Shown piece after piece: positions 1-10,095 of a stretch of 64,000 bases of DNA. A program made the position numbers and the translations under genes. Positions within the stretch are counted from its first letter, which is position 1. Each line of letters begins with the position of its first letter. Origin of the DNA: Eonycteris spelaea (lineage: Eukaryota; Chordata; Mammalia; Chiroptera; Pteropodidae); the NCBI GenBank assembly GCA_003508835.1, contig PUFA01000057.1, positions 9,498,501 through 9,562,500 on the forward strand. Reading direction: 5' to 3'. The notes under the pieces were generated by a model. The model was not told where the DNA came from. It did not search any database and was given only the letters and a program-made list of their open reading frames with translations.

Positions 1-589
1 TCATTTTGGAGAGTACTGGCCAGTTATTTTGTAGACTGTCCCTCATTTTGGTTCTGTCTGCACATTCGCTCTGTTACAAGCACCCAGGTCATCCTGATGT
101 GGGTGTATCAGAATCAGTGCTTCATACCTGGTTTTGAACCAAGTTACTAGGAGATGCCCATTTGATTCATAAAAATCAAATTTCCAAGATCAAGTTCATC
201 CTCTAGATATTCAAAAGCATGTGTTCCAAGCCCTGAAATGTTCTGAATAATTTTAACAATGGACTAAATGAATGGCTTTCTGAAGTGACTGACTACTTTG
301 CAGGGGAAGACTCTCTTTGAGATGGGATGGAATGATAGCTTTTTAGGGATAAGCGGAACTGAAGAGTTTACCTACCTTTCTTAATGTAACCCATAAGAAA
401 ACTGAGACCCATTTTGATGAAATGATTCTCTCAAGATTTGAGAACTGGAAGAACCAGAAGTAGAAATCAGGTTTACTAAATTTTAGTCTAGTGTTCTCTC
501 CTTATCTCTCCCCCTTTATTGTTATATTTAATAATATAAAAAATATAAATAATATTATAAATAATATTAAGAAGAACAGTCCCTTCTCA
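1..589. other. Unassigned sequence with an AT-rich patch
   Basis: No gene or repeat family recognised. The only structure is an almost pure A/T stretch at about 516-575 made of loosely repeated TAATAT and AAATAA words, which looks like a decayed simple repeat. Confidence 0.5.
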
Positions 590-1080
590 TTTGGCAGCAG
601 TGGTAAGCTCCTATAGTCTCTGGCTGGGCGGGGCACCAGTGGGCCAGGGGGGTGAGGATGAGTGCTCCCCTGAGAAGGGGCGGGGTAACATGTTCTGTGG
701 ACTGTGTCACACCACATTGACCATCTTCAATTTTGGCTACACCTGTCCTGCTCAGTTTGGTACTTGCTGGGCTTGCTGCCTGCCTCATTTTTCTCCTAAG
801 CAGAGGGAGTTTTACTTAACTGAGTAAGCTGTGGAGTTCTTTAAACGATGGGCAGTGACATTGATGTATGTGGCAGCCTCCAATTCTGCGAATGGACAAT
901 TAAGAGGGCAGTTCTACAAAGGGGCCATGCCCAGGGGTCACCCCCATGTTTGGATGGACCAGATCATTAACTCCTCCTTTACTGACGGTCCTTCCTCCTT
1001 GTCTCATTCCCCTCTCAAATAAACTGCTTGTATCCAAGGCTTGATCTCTAGAGACACTTTGGGGAACTCAAACTAAGAAA
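590..1080 (+). mobile_element. LTR-like element, 3' part, family not named
   Basis: The stretch has solo-LTR architecture on the plus strand: a GC-richer body, a polyadenylation signal AATAAA at 1018-1023, and about 55 bases later the ending GGGGAACTCAAACTAAGA. The same ending follows an AATAAA at 40354, which argues that both are 3' ends of related LTRs. The left border is a guess from the change in composition. Short open frames inside it (591-827, 831-1022) show no protein family and are treated as chance. Confidence 0.45.
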
Positions 1081-1173
1081 TGGAGGAAGATGAGCTCTCA
1101 TGGCCGAAGGCCCAGCTCTACCCTGCTTGGTAAACTGTAGCCATGCAGAAGGTTTGCCTTGGGGTGCCAGATT

Positions 1174-1331
1174 ATATGTGTATATATGTATACATTTCCT
1201 GTATGTATGTATGTATGTATGTATGTATGTATGTATGTATGTGTGTGTGTGTACGTGTATGTGTGTGTGTGTATACACAATGAGTATATATATATACAAT
1301 GAGTATATATATACCATATATACCATATATA
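1174..1331. repeat. Compound (ATGT)n/(GT)n/(TA)n microsatellite
   Basis: About ten ATGT units run from 1200 to 1241, followed by GT runs (1240-1272) and then TATA-rich units with two copies of CAATGAGTATATATATA. Such compound tracts are usually length-polymorphic. Open frames on both strands here are artefacts of the repeat. Confidence 0.95.
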
Positions 1332-2090
1332 CAACGTTTTTGACCAATGCATGTAGTAGTCATGTAACTGCCATCAAAATCAAGGTATGGACGGGTTCAT
1401 CACTCCCCAAATTCCCTCATGACCATTTCAAATAAACTCCTTTCCACCCCAGCCCCTGGTGACCACTGATCTGCAGTTTAGCCTTTGCCAGAATGTCATA
1501 TGAATGGAACCATACAGTATGCAGTATTTGAGTCTGGTTTGTTTTACTTAGCATGAGATATTTGAGATTTACCTAGTTTGTTGGGCCTATCACTCTTTTT
1601 TTTTTTTTTTTTTTTTACTGCTGAGTTTTTTATGGTATGGATGGACCACAATTTGTTTCTCCATTCACATGTGGAAGAACATTTGGATTGTTTTCAGGTG
1701 ATTATAAATAAAGCTACCAAACATTTGTGTATAGGTTTTTGTGTGAACATAATTTTTCACTTCTCTCTGGTAAACACCCAGGAAAGGGAAACTGAGTGAT
1801 ATGACAAGTGCATGTTTAACCTGATAAGAAATTGCACACTGTTCATGTATGAAATTCCAGTTGTTCCGTGTCCTTGTCAGCACTTGGTATTTGTCAGTTT
1901 TATTGGCTTTAGTCATTCTAATAGGTGTGTAGTGGTATTTCATCAAGATTTAATTTTGCATTTCCCTAGTGACTAATGATGCTGAGCATCTTTCTAGGGG
2001 GGCCTATTGGCTATTTATATATCTTGATTGCTAAATGTCTGTTCAAACATTTTCCCCATTTAAAAAAATTGAGATGTTTGTTTTGATGCC
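1332..2090 (-). mobile_element. L1M-type LINE-1 3' region, antisense
   Basis: Read on the minus strand this is an old L1 3' end. Typical antisense wording includes the ACCACTGATCTGC block, the target-like phrase for a shell-less tail (CATACAGTATGCAGTATTTG), and TTTCCCTAGTGACTAATGATG. A run of about 21 T at 1596-1616 interrupts it and is either a slippage tract or the tail of a lost insertion. Confidence 0.8.
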
Positions 2091-2434
2091 AGCTCTTTGG
2101 AATTTTTCAAGAGAATTCAGAAATTGAGACTTTTACATGGAATCCTGATTTTTAAAATAGGACCCAGTTAAGATATTTAGAGATTATGTGGCTTCTTTAA
2201 GGCAAAACACTATCCTAAGTCTTCTGAATCGAAATCTAATGTTCCTGCCACTACATCAGGGAAACCCCAATAAACAAACAAGAAGCACAAACTGGGGACA
2301 GAACACCTCACCTATGGCCTCGTTTTGTGAATTTTATTTTACTGTCAAACTGAGAATCCCAGAGATGCTGGAATCCAAAAATCCAAATGGGTGAGTCATC
2401 AGGATTTACCCAACAATAAGTCATGTAAGTGTCA

Positions 2435-2697
2435 CACTCAGAAATAGACTCAAATTCATAGAGATAGTTAGACTGATGGTTACCAAGGGTCAAGAGGAAG
2501 GAGAATGGGGACTTAGTGTTTAATTGGTACAGAGCTTCAGTTTTATAAGATGAAAAAAATTATGGGGATGGATGATGGTGGTGGTTGCACAACAGTGTGA
2601 AGGTACTTAATATTACTGAATTGTATATAGAAAAATGGTTAAGATAGTAAATTTTGTTATGTGTATTTTACCACATTAAAAAAATGTAAAATAACAA
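2435..2697 (+). mobile_element. L1M-type 3' UTR end, sense
   Basis: Sense-strand L1 tail: GGTTACCAAGGGTCAAGAGG, then GGTACAGAGCTTCAGTTTTA, the poly-purine GATGAAAAAAATTATGG, and the ending TTTTACCACATTAAAAAAATG. It is opposite in orientation to the L1 piece just upstream, so it is a separate insertion. Confidence 0.75.
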
Positions 2698-3836
2698 CAA
2701 TGAAAAAAATAGACTGCAAAGAAATAAAAAACATGCATTTCATTGTTTTCATACCAATTATGCAATATCTGAAATGTCTCCCAATGCAAGACAATCACTG
2801 TGTCTTCGATGCTAAAAGCAAATGAGCCGGATCTGGAGACAGCACCTTAGGATTTTACATCACCCTCACCAGTGACCAAAGTTTCTTTAGAGCTTTTACG
2901 CTCACAAGTAACATTTTGCACAGGAACTGAGAGGGTACACAGAGATGTGACATGCTATCATCATTCATTAAATTCAAGTCTGCTAATTGTGTATGTCAGA
3001 AAATTCCAGAGAAGTGGTTTAAAAAATATAGGAAGGGGGTTGAACAAAGCATTCTGCTCACCTTTTCAGTGGCAAGGTGGGTCCAACAGTAGCAACAATA
3101 TTTTCACGGATGTGGGTCAAGGCTACTGTGAGGAGATACATCAGACTTCACCAGGACCCGAGGCCCATGGCAGGCAGGGTTTAAGCATTCTAAGGGCTCT
3201 GTCTGAAATCCACTCTCTCATTATCAAGGAAACCACGTGTGTTTCTGGTCCTCCTTAAGAATCTGTGTTCAAGGTCGGATGGATTATCTGTGATTGCGAA
3301 GGCTCTTTCAGGCCCACCCTGTCCACGTGATCAGGAGAAGCCTCCTGGTCTCACGTGCTCAAGGCAAGTCAGGTTTGTATAGCTGTCAGCGTCTATTCTT
3401 CACTGGGAAATGTTCACATGTTTGGGGGTAAAACCTATTTCTTTATAATAGGAAAGTCTCAAGTCATCTGGATGGACCATCTTAAGGAGAGGACCCTTTT
3501 GTAGTTGTCCAAATAATAAAAGGTTAAGTGCCTATATTTCAAACATTTAAACTGTCTCTAAGCCAAACAAGCAAACAAGTGATAAAAGCCCCCTTGCTGG
3601 CACTGGGTGGTGGTGCTCTTACAATGTTTGGGAGTGGGATTAATCTCTTTAGGGTGGGACAGGCCTTCCTACCTTTGAATTCCTGGAGGCTTTCGTGCTA
3701 TAGGATGGCACTCCCTCAAATTCAATCACTTCTGTACAACTTACTGAATGTTTGCTATATTCACAAACCACTTGCACTTACTTTGTATTTTTCATTAATA
3801 GACTTTAAATCATTTTTTAATTTACTTTGCTATAGC
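2698..3836. other. Unassigned sequence
   Basis: No repeat or gene recognised. An open frame of 128 codons on the plus strand (2872-3258) shows no domain, signal peptide or splice context and I treat it as chance. Three CACGTG/CACGTGA-like E-boxes lie at about 3233, 3324 and 3353. Confidence 0.4.
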
Positions 3837-4016
3837 TAGTAGTTCTCAAACTTGTGTGTACATCAGAATCACCTGGAGGTCTGGTTAAAACACAGATTGC
3901 TGTGCCCTGCTCCCAGGGTTTAGTAGGTCTGGAGATAGGCTAAGAATTTGCATTTCTATCTATTTCCTAGGTGATGTTGATGCTGCTGGCATAGGGACCA
4001 CACTTGGACGACTATT
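3837..4016 (+). mobile_element. MER5A: MER5A-type non-autonomous hAT-Charlie transposon
   Basis: Close to the full MER5A length (about 180 bp). It opens with AGTAGTTCTCAAACTTG, continues with CATCAGAATCACCTGGAGG and AAAACACAGATTGCTG, then AGTAGGTCTGGAG and GAATTTGCATTTCT, and ends near GGGACCACACTTGG with a degraded right inverted repeat. No clean 8-bp target duplication is visible, as expected for a copy this old. Confidence 0.9.
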
Positions 4017-4164
4017 GTTCTAAACAATAATATCCTAGAATACATGGATCCAATATAACAATTTTGTTGCTTTTCTAATACACATTAAATAAGGATAGAA
4101 CCACCAAGAAAAGTTCTTCTGAGACTAGCTAAAATTATCCTGTGTGTCACTGAGTGTGCCTGGT

Positions 4165-4300
4165 GTGATGGCAAGAAAGTTGGATGTGATTCAGAAGACT
4201 TGCAAGTGAAAACCCAATACTGTGTTACCTTGGAGAAGCGCGAATCTCTCTAAGCCTTAGTTTCCTTACTTCTACAATGAGAGACATCTCAGACCTGTCA
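4165..4300 (+). mobile_element. MIR: MIR SINE fragment
   Basis: Sense MIR core: GTGTTACCTTGGAGAAG, then CTAAGCCTTAGTTTCCTTAC and TTCTACAATGAGAG, the equivalents of the usual 'cctcagtttcctcatctgtaaaatg' block. The 3' LINE-2-like tail is missing. Confidence 0.75.
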
Positions 4301-4379
4301 CCTTTAAATCAAAAGCAGAGATATGTATCATGGCTACTGAAAGACTGGAATGATTCCATTTTTCTGAGTGATCCCACGA

Positions 4380-4884
4380 TGTATTGTACAAAAAGTTCCC
4401 CAAAGGCCAGTGGTCAAGAACAATGCCTTACCACCTGGCCAAACCAGCTAAGCCAGCTAATCGGTGGGCCCTTAAGGCACCCCCACCCTTATTTCCTCCT
4501 GCACGTATTCTGATTACTGCACCCGGCACCTTCTGCACTCGCCCTACCTTCTGCACTTGGCCCTTTCTGCGCATGGCCCCCTCTATACGCAGCCCTTTCT
4601 GCGCACGGCCCCCTTTTGCACGCAGACCTAACAACCTACCACCCAATCCCTTTGAAGGTCAACCTAACCCCCCAATCAGGTAATGCCAAGGCATCTCCCC
4701 AAGGCTTGCGGTTTTACCCTTTAAATTAGGTCCCAACCCCTCGGGGGCTCCTCTCAACCACTGCTGCGTCAGTGAACGAATGGGGTCCAAACTCGAGTTT
4801 GTCAGTAAACTCCCTCTTGCGCTTGCATCAGTGTCAGTTTCCTTCTTGGCTCGTGGAGTTCCAAACCAGGGCATTACGGCTACA
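4380..4884 (+). mobile_element. Class I (ERV1-like) endogenous retroviral LTR
   Basis: Bounded by TG at 4380 and CA at 4883-4884. It is GC-rich and CpG-rich for this window, with a C-rich minisatellite in the presumed U3, a TTTAAA box near 4720 and a possible AGTAAA polyadenylation variant near 4805. It is followed directly by a sequence resembling a retroviral primer-binding site. No gag or pol reading was found downstream, so this is a solo LTR or an LTR with a stub of leader. Confidence 0.65.
4528..4627. repeat. Minisatellite inside the LTR (about six 16-18 bp units)
   Basis: Units vary around TTCTGCGCATGGCCCC. They start near 4528, 4546, 4564, 4580, 4596 and 4612. Several units keep TGCGCA, an NRF1-like half site. 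Tandem repeats in U3 often act as enhancer or promoter arrays in gammaretrovirus-type LTRs; that role here is inference. Confidence 0.8.
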
Positions 4885-4902
4885 ATGGGGCTCACGATGG
4901 CG
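4885..4902 (+). other. Primer-binding-site-like sequence after the LTR
   Basis: ATGGGGCTCACGATGG follows the LTR terminal CA and resembles the TGGGGGCTCG start of the tRNA-Pro primer-binding site used by many class I ERVs, with several mismatches. It supports the LTR's right border and plus orientation. Confidence 0.4.
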
Positions 4903-4904
4903 TG

Positions 4905-6097
4905 GAGACAATCACTAAAAAATGAAAACCAAATAGGTAATATGATGGTTTAGTGTAGGATTGCAGAATGTCTGTTTGCTTCAGAAGGGCCAAACTGTGT
5001 TGAAAATAGCAGATGTATATTTGGAAGAGGGGGTTCAAATGGAAAATAGAAAGAAGAAATGATGTTAGTGAGCAGGCTAGGATTGAGGTGCAGGAAGGAA
5101 AGAGTGTGAATGGATGATTGAGCTCAGAAAAAAAGAGTTTAGGTTTGACTTAATACAGGCAGGAAGTCAACCCCAAAACGAGGAGTGTGACAAACTGTGA
5201 TATATAGTAATGGTTTAGAGCAGAGATTGGAAGTCAGGAAACCCAGGAGGAGGCTGAGGAAACAGCCTGGAGGCAGAGGAAGGCTTTCCTGGGTATTTTT
5301 CCTGGGAAAAGAAGGAAGAAAGGTAGGAGGGAAGGAAGAAAAGACTTAAGGCTCTTCTTTGAGAAAGCAACCATTTTAACTTGTAGATGTTTACAGACCA
5401 GCATTTCAGGGTGAGGAGCTGGATGGGATGGAGGGAGACTTTGCCAGTAAAGAAGAAACTGTGGAACATGCTGATATGGGGGCAGAGTGCTCCTAGGAAT
5501 GATGCCATGATCAATTTCAGTTGCTAAAGAGACACACTGATGTGGAATTGTCACATGAAAACTTTTTCTACCTGCCTTCTATGAAACACTATCTACACAA
5601 TAGTAATGGGGTGTTTGAATTTTAAAAAGCAGTGTGGTGTTGGTAGTCTTTTCACTAAAGTGCTGCATATGGTGATGCTCTTCATAGTGAACCTCGATGC
5701 ACAGCAGCACGTTAAAGGCTCAGAAAAATTCTTCGGTAGAAGGAACTGATTATAAGGTAGTATCCATTCCAATATCCACAAATACCTTGAAGGGCTGAAG
5801 CTCCCAGCAACAGCAAGGGTCAGGCGAAGATAATAGTTTTTTCATCCTATAGCTCAGGCTCTTGGAAACATCTGTCTACACCCTAGACTTTCTACTTTCC
5901 AAAGCAAAGATTCAAAGGTCAAAGGAGAGGTAACTGGCCATCTCTACAACTTTCCAAATTAGGTCAGCACTCCCCCAGGTTAGAAGTTCAATGAGAAATT
6001 CAGCCAAAGGGAGTGACTCTACTCAATGTTTGTTTTAGTGACATAGGATCACTGACAAAGATTAGATGATAACAAACTCAGACGGTTGCGTGTTGGT
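4905..6097. other. Unassigned sequence with a purine-rich stretch
   Basis: No gene or repeat family recognised. From about 5215 to 5345 the plus strand is strongly purine-rich (GGAAG/GAAGAAA words), which opens long antisense frames of low complexity; these are not credible genes. Confidence 0.4.
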
Positions 6098-6170
6098 CTG
6101 GTGTGAAGTTTATTAAGTAACTACTATGTGTTAGGCACTAGTCACTGAGTGAAACAAAGATGTGTAAAAA
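6098..6170 (-). mobile_element. L2: L2 LINE 3' end, antisense fragment
   Basis: Antisense L2 3'-end wording: TTTATTAAGTAACTACTATG, then TGTTAGGCACTAGTCACTG and GTGAAACAAAGATG. Short and diverged. Confidence 0.55.
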
Positions 6171-6189
6171 TTTTAGTTTGGGAAAACAC

Positions 6190-6290
6190 AGAAGCAGAGA
6201 CAAAGAGTCAAGTGCAAGTACCTTAATTAGGAGGTGATGCTAGGCAATGTGTGGGGGACTGGGACAATGACGCAGAGAGGGAAGGAAGCC
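6190..6290. repeat. Unidentified ancient repeat, copy 1
   Basis: The order TTAATTAGGAGGTGATGCTAG ... GAGAGGGAAGGAAGCC parallels the stretch at 60690-60790 (TTTGGGAGATGGTCCCAGG ... GGGAAGGGGAGGAAGCC). The two may be copies of one old interspersed repeat I cannot name. Confidence 0.3.
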
Positions 6291-6631
6291 GGTACAGGGT
6301 GCCTGACTGAGCAGCTTTGCTGGAAACTCTGGGGGACAGTATAGAACAAGCACTTCAGTGTAATTCTCCTGAGGAGCAAAGGGAGCTGGGCATCCAATCG
6401 CCAAATTGCTATCATTCTGGGTTGAGGACTAATTATGGGCATGACTCTCTGGCCTTTCCAGCTTGCCCTGCAGGCAGAAAAAGGGTTCCCAGAGTCAGAT
6501 CAGATGGTTCTGAGTGCAGAGAGCTGCAGGCATTTACAGAGAGCAGCCTTGCTGTGTGAAAGTGAGTGCCCAGAGCACATGAGCAGGGTGTGACCCTGAC
6601 CACTGTAGATAGGAGATAACACTGTAGGAAA

Positions 6632-6671
6632 ATGGGGTCCTCTGGAAGCTGATGGGGTCCTCTAGGAGCTG
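6632..6671. repeat. 20-bp tandem duplication
   Basis: Two adjacent 20-bp units, ATGGGGTCCTCTGGAAGCTG and ATGGGGTCCTCTAGGAGCTG, differing at two positions. Confidence 0.9.
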
Positions 6672-7844
6672 AGAACCAGAAATAGCACAAAGACTCAGGC
6701 TCTGTTATGAATTTCTAGTCAGCTACATCTCACCATGTGTCCTCTTGGACTCTGACCTCCTGTTCTCACATCGAAGCATTTTAGCCATGGTCAATGTTTG
6801 TATAAGTTACTTCCCCCTGAGTTAACTGGAACAAAACACTGTCCTGGCAGGCAAGTGCTGCCCATGCCCCTGGTCTGGGACAGACTGTGCCAGCAGTTTG
6901 TCTGGCTCTCTGCCTCATGGGCCCAGTGGAGTATCCTAGTAAAGAGTATGGGTCTGGTTTGGACTATGGCCTCCAGATCCCAGAGTGCTCTTGTGTAAAT
7001 GGGAGGAATGCTTACCTTGGAGCGGTGGCACACCTTTAGATATATCCGCTGTATTATCCGGTGATGCCTGTTCTTTGATATGACAAAATTGCTTCACTAA
7101 CCACCAAGTAACAATCAGAATTGGTTATTACTTTCTTGATTTTTTTATTAGTTCTAAAATAAACATTTAAAGTATAAGGATAAATTTCAACTTTAAAGAT
7201 ATTATTTAAATTAGTACAATTTTTCAGATTTGAATTCAATTGTGCACTCTCCAAACTAAAATAAGACTCTTCAACGTTTGTCTTCTGTTTCATCATCGTG
7301 AAATTTAAGCACAAATGGAAACTGCAAGTGGTCCCATGGAAGGACAGAACCAATATTACTCAGTGTTGCTTCTTCGCCTTCGTAAGCATTACACTATCAT
7401 AGTTTATTTGAATCTACCCCAGGGATTGGAGACATGATTGCTTCTGAAGAAAAGTGAGCCTCAACAACTCTCAGCCTAGGAATCACGTATACAAAATAGC
7501 TTGTAGCTGAGTCCACATGGGTCAGGGGCTGGCTGTATAAGAGAATTCTCTGAGTCAACTTCCATGTAGAATGTAATGTTTATTGAAGGAAAAGTAATAA
7601 AAACATGCTACTTTCAAGCTTACACACACATATAATTAAAATTCATCAATAATTACAGTCATTGTGGAGGACTTTGATCGACAAAAGATTTTTTATTTTC
7701 AGGAAGGACTTGTCCCCTGATGTTGTTTAGATTGTGAGAGCATGATGATAATAAAAAGCAGAGGATTCTTTATTTATGTTAGTACTGTTTTAAACTTTTC
7801 CACAGACATTGCCACCACTGCACTGCCCTTGGTGTATCACTGAA
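6672..7844. other. Unassigned sequence
   Basis: No gene or clear repeat family. A very AT-rich section at about 7120-7270 and a short CACA run at 7623-7630 are the only features noted. Confidence 0.4.
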
Positions 7845-7925
7845 TGAGGGCTGTTGTGAGGATCAAGTTAACTAAAACAAGTAAAGCACCTAAAGAGGAC
7901 TTTGAGTTAGCTATTACTTGTTTTT
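7845..7925 (+). mobile_element. MIR: MIR fragment
   Basis: Only the central-to-3' part is left: GCTGTTGTGAGGATCAAG, TTAACTAAAACAAGTAAAGC and ACCTAAAGAGGACTTTGAG, matching the MIR 'gttgtgaggattaaat ... aaagcgctt' block. Confidence 0.6.
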
Positions 7926-8039
7926 CTAGAAGATTCAGATCCCACTTCTAAAAGAATCCAGAAATATTTCAACAAAGGTTGCCTATGAACCACAAAAAGT
8001 CTTATATTAAAAGACAGAAATATTGCTAACAGTAATTTC

Positions 8040-9185
8040 TTATATATATATATATCTCCTTGGGCAAGGGAAACAAATAAAATAAACAAATGGGACTATA
8101 TCAAACTAAAAAGTTTTGCATAGCAAAGGAGACCATAAACAAAACAAAAAGACAACTAACTGAATGGTAGAATATATTCACTTATGATACCTCCAATAAG
8201 ACGTTAATATCCAAAAATATATAAAGAACTCACAACTCGACAAAAAACCCAAACAATCCAATTAAAAAATGGGCAGAAGATCTAAACAGATATTTGTCCA
8301 AAGAAGAAATACAGATAGCCAATAGACATATTAAAAAATGCTCAAGGTCGCTAATCAAATGCAAAATAAATGCAAATCAAATGCAAATTAAACTCACAAT
8401 GAGATATCACCTTACACCTGTCAGAATGGCTATCATCAATAAATCGAAGAACAATAGTGTTGAAGATGTGGAGAAAAGGGAACTCTTATACACTGCTGGT
8501 GGGATTGCGAATTGGTACAGCTGCTATGGAAAACAGTCTGGAGGTTTCTCAAAAAATTAAAAATGGGTATACCTTTTGACCCAGCAATTGCACTTCTGGG
8601 TATTTATCCAATGAAAACCAAAATAATAATTTGTTAAGATCTATGCATCCTTATGTTCATGGCAGCACAATTTATGAAAGCCAAGATATGGAAGCAACTT
8701 AAATGCCTAACAGATGATTGGATAAAAAGTCATGGTTTATATATATAATGAAATATTACTCAGCCATTAAAAAAATAAAATCTGACCATTTGCATGACAT
8801 AGATGGACCTAGATTATTATGCTTAGTGAAATAAGTCAGACAGAGAAAGATAAATACCATATGATTTCACTTATATGTGGAATCTAAGGAACAAAACTAA
8901 TCTAAGAACAAACTAATCAAAAACAGACTCACGGATATAGAGGACAATCTGGTGATGGCCAGGGGGGGAGAGGAGAAAGAGGTAAAGGATTAAAGAAGTA
9001 CAAATTAGTAGTTGTAGACTCAAAGGGATGGGAAACAGAGCATAGGGAATGCAGTTAGCATTATTGTAATGGCTAGGTGGAGAGCCAGAGAGAAAGCAGT
9101 TAGGGGGATCATTTTATAATTAATGTCAATATGTAACCAATGTGCCAAATACTCAAAATTAATAATAAAAAATTTTTAAAAAAGA
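8040..9185 (+). mobile_element. L1: LINE-1, ORF2 C-terminal part and 3' UTR, sense
   Basis: Starts near the (TA)n at 8040-8055 with CTCCTTGGGCAAGGGAAAC and continues through the ORF2 end, which reads GGGACTATATCAAACTAAAA and AGCAAAGGAGACCATAAAC. Further on are TGAGATATCACCTTACACC, CACTGCTGGTGGGATTG, and the 3' UTR phrases TACTCAGCCATTAAAAAAAT and GAAATAAGTCAGACAGAG. It ends in an A-rich tail near 9165-9185. Frameshifts and stops break the reading, so it is inert, but it is one of the better preserved L1 pieces here. Confidence 0.9.
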
Positions 9186-10095
9186 CAGATAATAGTCAAG
9201 ACACTTCTTAAATAAAAGCAATATTGGGGGACTTGTGACCTATCAGATAGCAAACATTATCATAAAACTATAGTAATTAATCAATGTGATATTGGAACAA
9301 AGATAGATAAATAGACCAATGGAACAGAACAGAGTCCAGAAACATGCCCACCAATACATGGAAACTTGATATATGAAAGATGCCTGGGTAAAGTATGGAT
9401 TACTCAGTAAATGGCATTGGACCAGCAATTTATCCATACGGAAAAGAGTGAAATTAAGTTCCTATCTTACAGCCTACCTGAACTTAATTCTAGATGGATG
9501 AAGTAAAAATGAGATGTATGAGCTAAAAAAAAAGCCAAAACTGTTGGTCAACTGGTATTGGAACAACAGTTTACCCTATGGGAACGAATGGAATTAGAGT
9601 GCTATCTTACAGCCTACTTGAAACTTAATTCTAGATAAAGCAGATGAAAATGATTTTAAAAGAGAAATTATAGGATGTCTAACTTCAGCATAGGAAAGGT
9701 TTTCTTATGCAACACAATGTAATTCTAGTCACATAAAAAGACCGAATAAATAAAAGGAGAAAAAAATACAAGAAAAGATTTCCAGGGGTTATTTTTAATC
9801 AGTGAAGTGCAAATTTAGATGACAATAGATGACATTTTGTACTTCCTGGAGTAGCAAAAATGAAAGAATCTATTATGAAGTGTTGGTGAAGATGTAATTT
9901 GCTGAGAAAGATTCAATGTTGCTGGTGAAGCTGTAAATTGGTACAGTCACTTTGGAAAATAATTGGGTGCCATCTTGGAAATATGAACTCTGCAGTTCCT
10001 ATGACCCAGCAATTCCACTCCTAGTTTATACCCTAAAGATATTCTTGAACATCACAGCAGGAGAGGCACAAGAATATTTATAGTTTCATTGTTGT
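9186..10095 (+). mobile_element. L1: Older L1M-type LINE-1, ORF2 to 3' region, sense, with internal duplication
   Basis: ORF2-derived wording (GATAGATAAATAGACCAATGG, GAACAGAACAGAGTCCAG) runs into a segment present twice: about 9413-9505 and 9549-9645. Both copies contain CTATCTTACAGCCTAC followed by CTTAATTCTAGAT. After the second copy the L1 resumes (CTATGACCCAGCAATTCCAC). More diverged than the L1 at 8040-9185, so it is probably older. Confidence 0.75.
9413..9645 (+). repeat. Direct duplication inside the L1 (two ~95-bp copies, ~136-bp offset)
   Basis: Copy 1 (9413-9505) and copy 2 (9549-9645) align over the same ORF2 segment; the best blocks are CTATCTTACAGCCTAC and CTTAATTCTAGAT. They differ at roughly a quarter of positions, so the duplication is old. 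A run of nine A at 9527-9535 separates them. Confidence 0.7.

Noticed and set aside
1048..1352. Tyr/His/Thr-rich frames on both strands
   Set aside because: Products of the ATGT/GT/TA microsatellite.
2872..3258. 128-codon plus-strand frame
   Set aside because: No domain, no good start context, no repeat or gene homology recognised; considered chance, though a decayed pseudogene cannot be excluded.
4905..6100. Retroviral internal region after the 4.4-4.9 kb LTR
   Set aside because: No gag, pol or env-like reading or motif found on either strand; only a primer-binding-site-like stub supports the LTR border.
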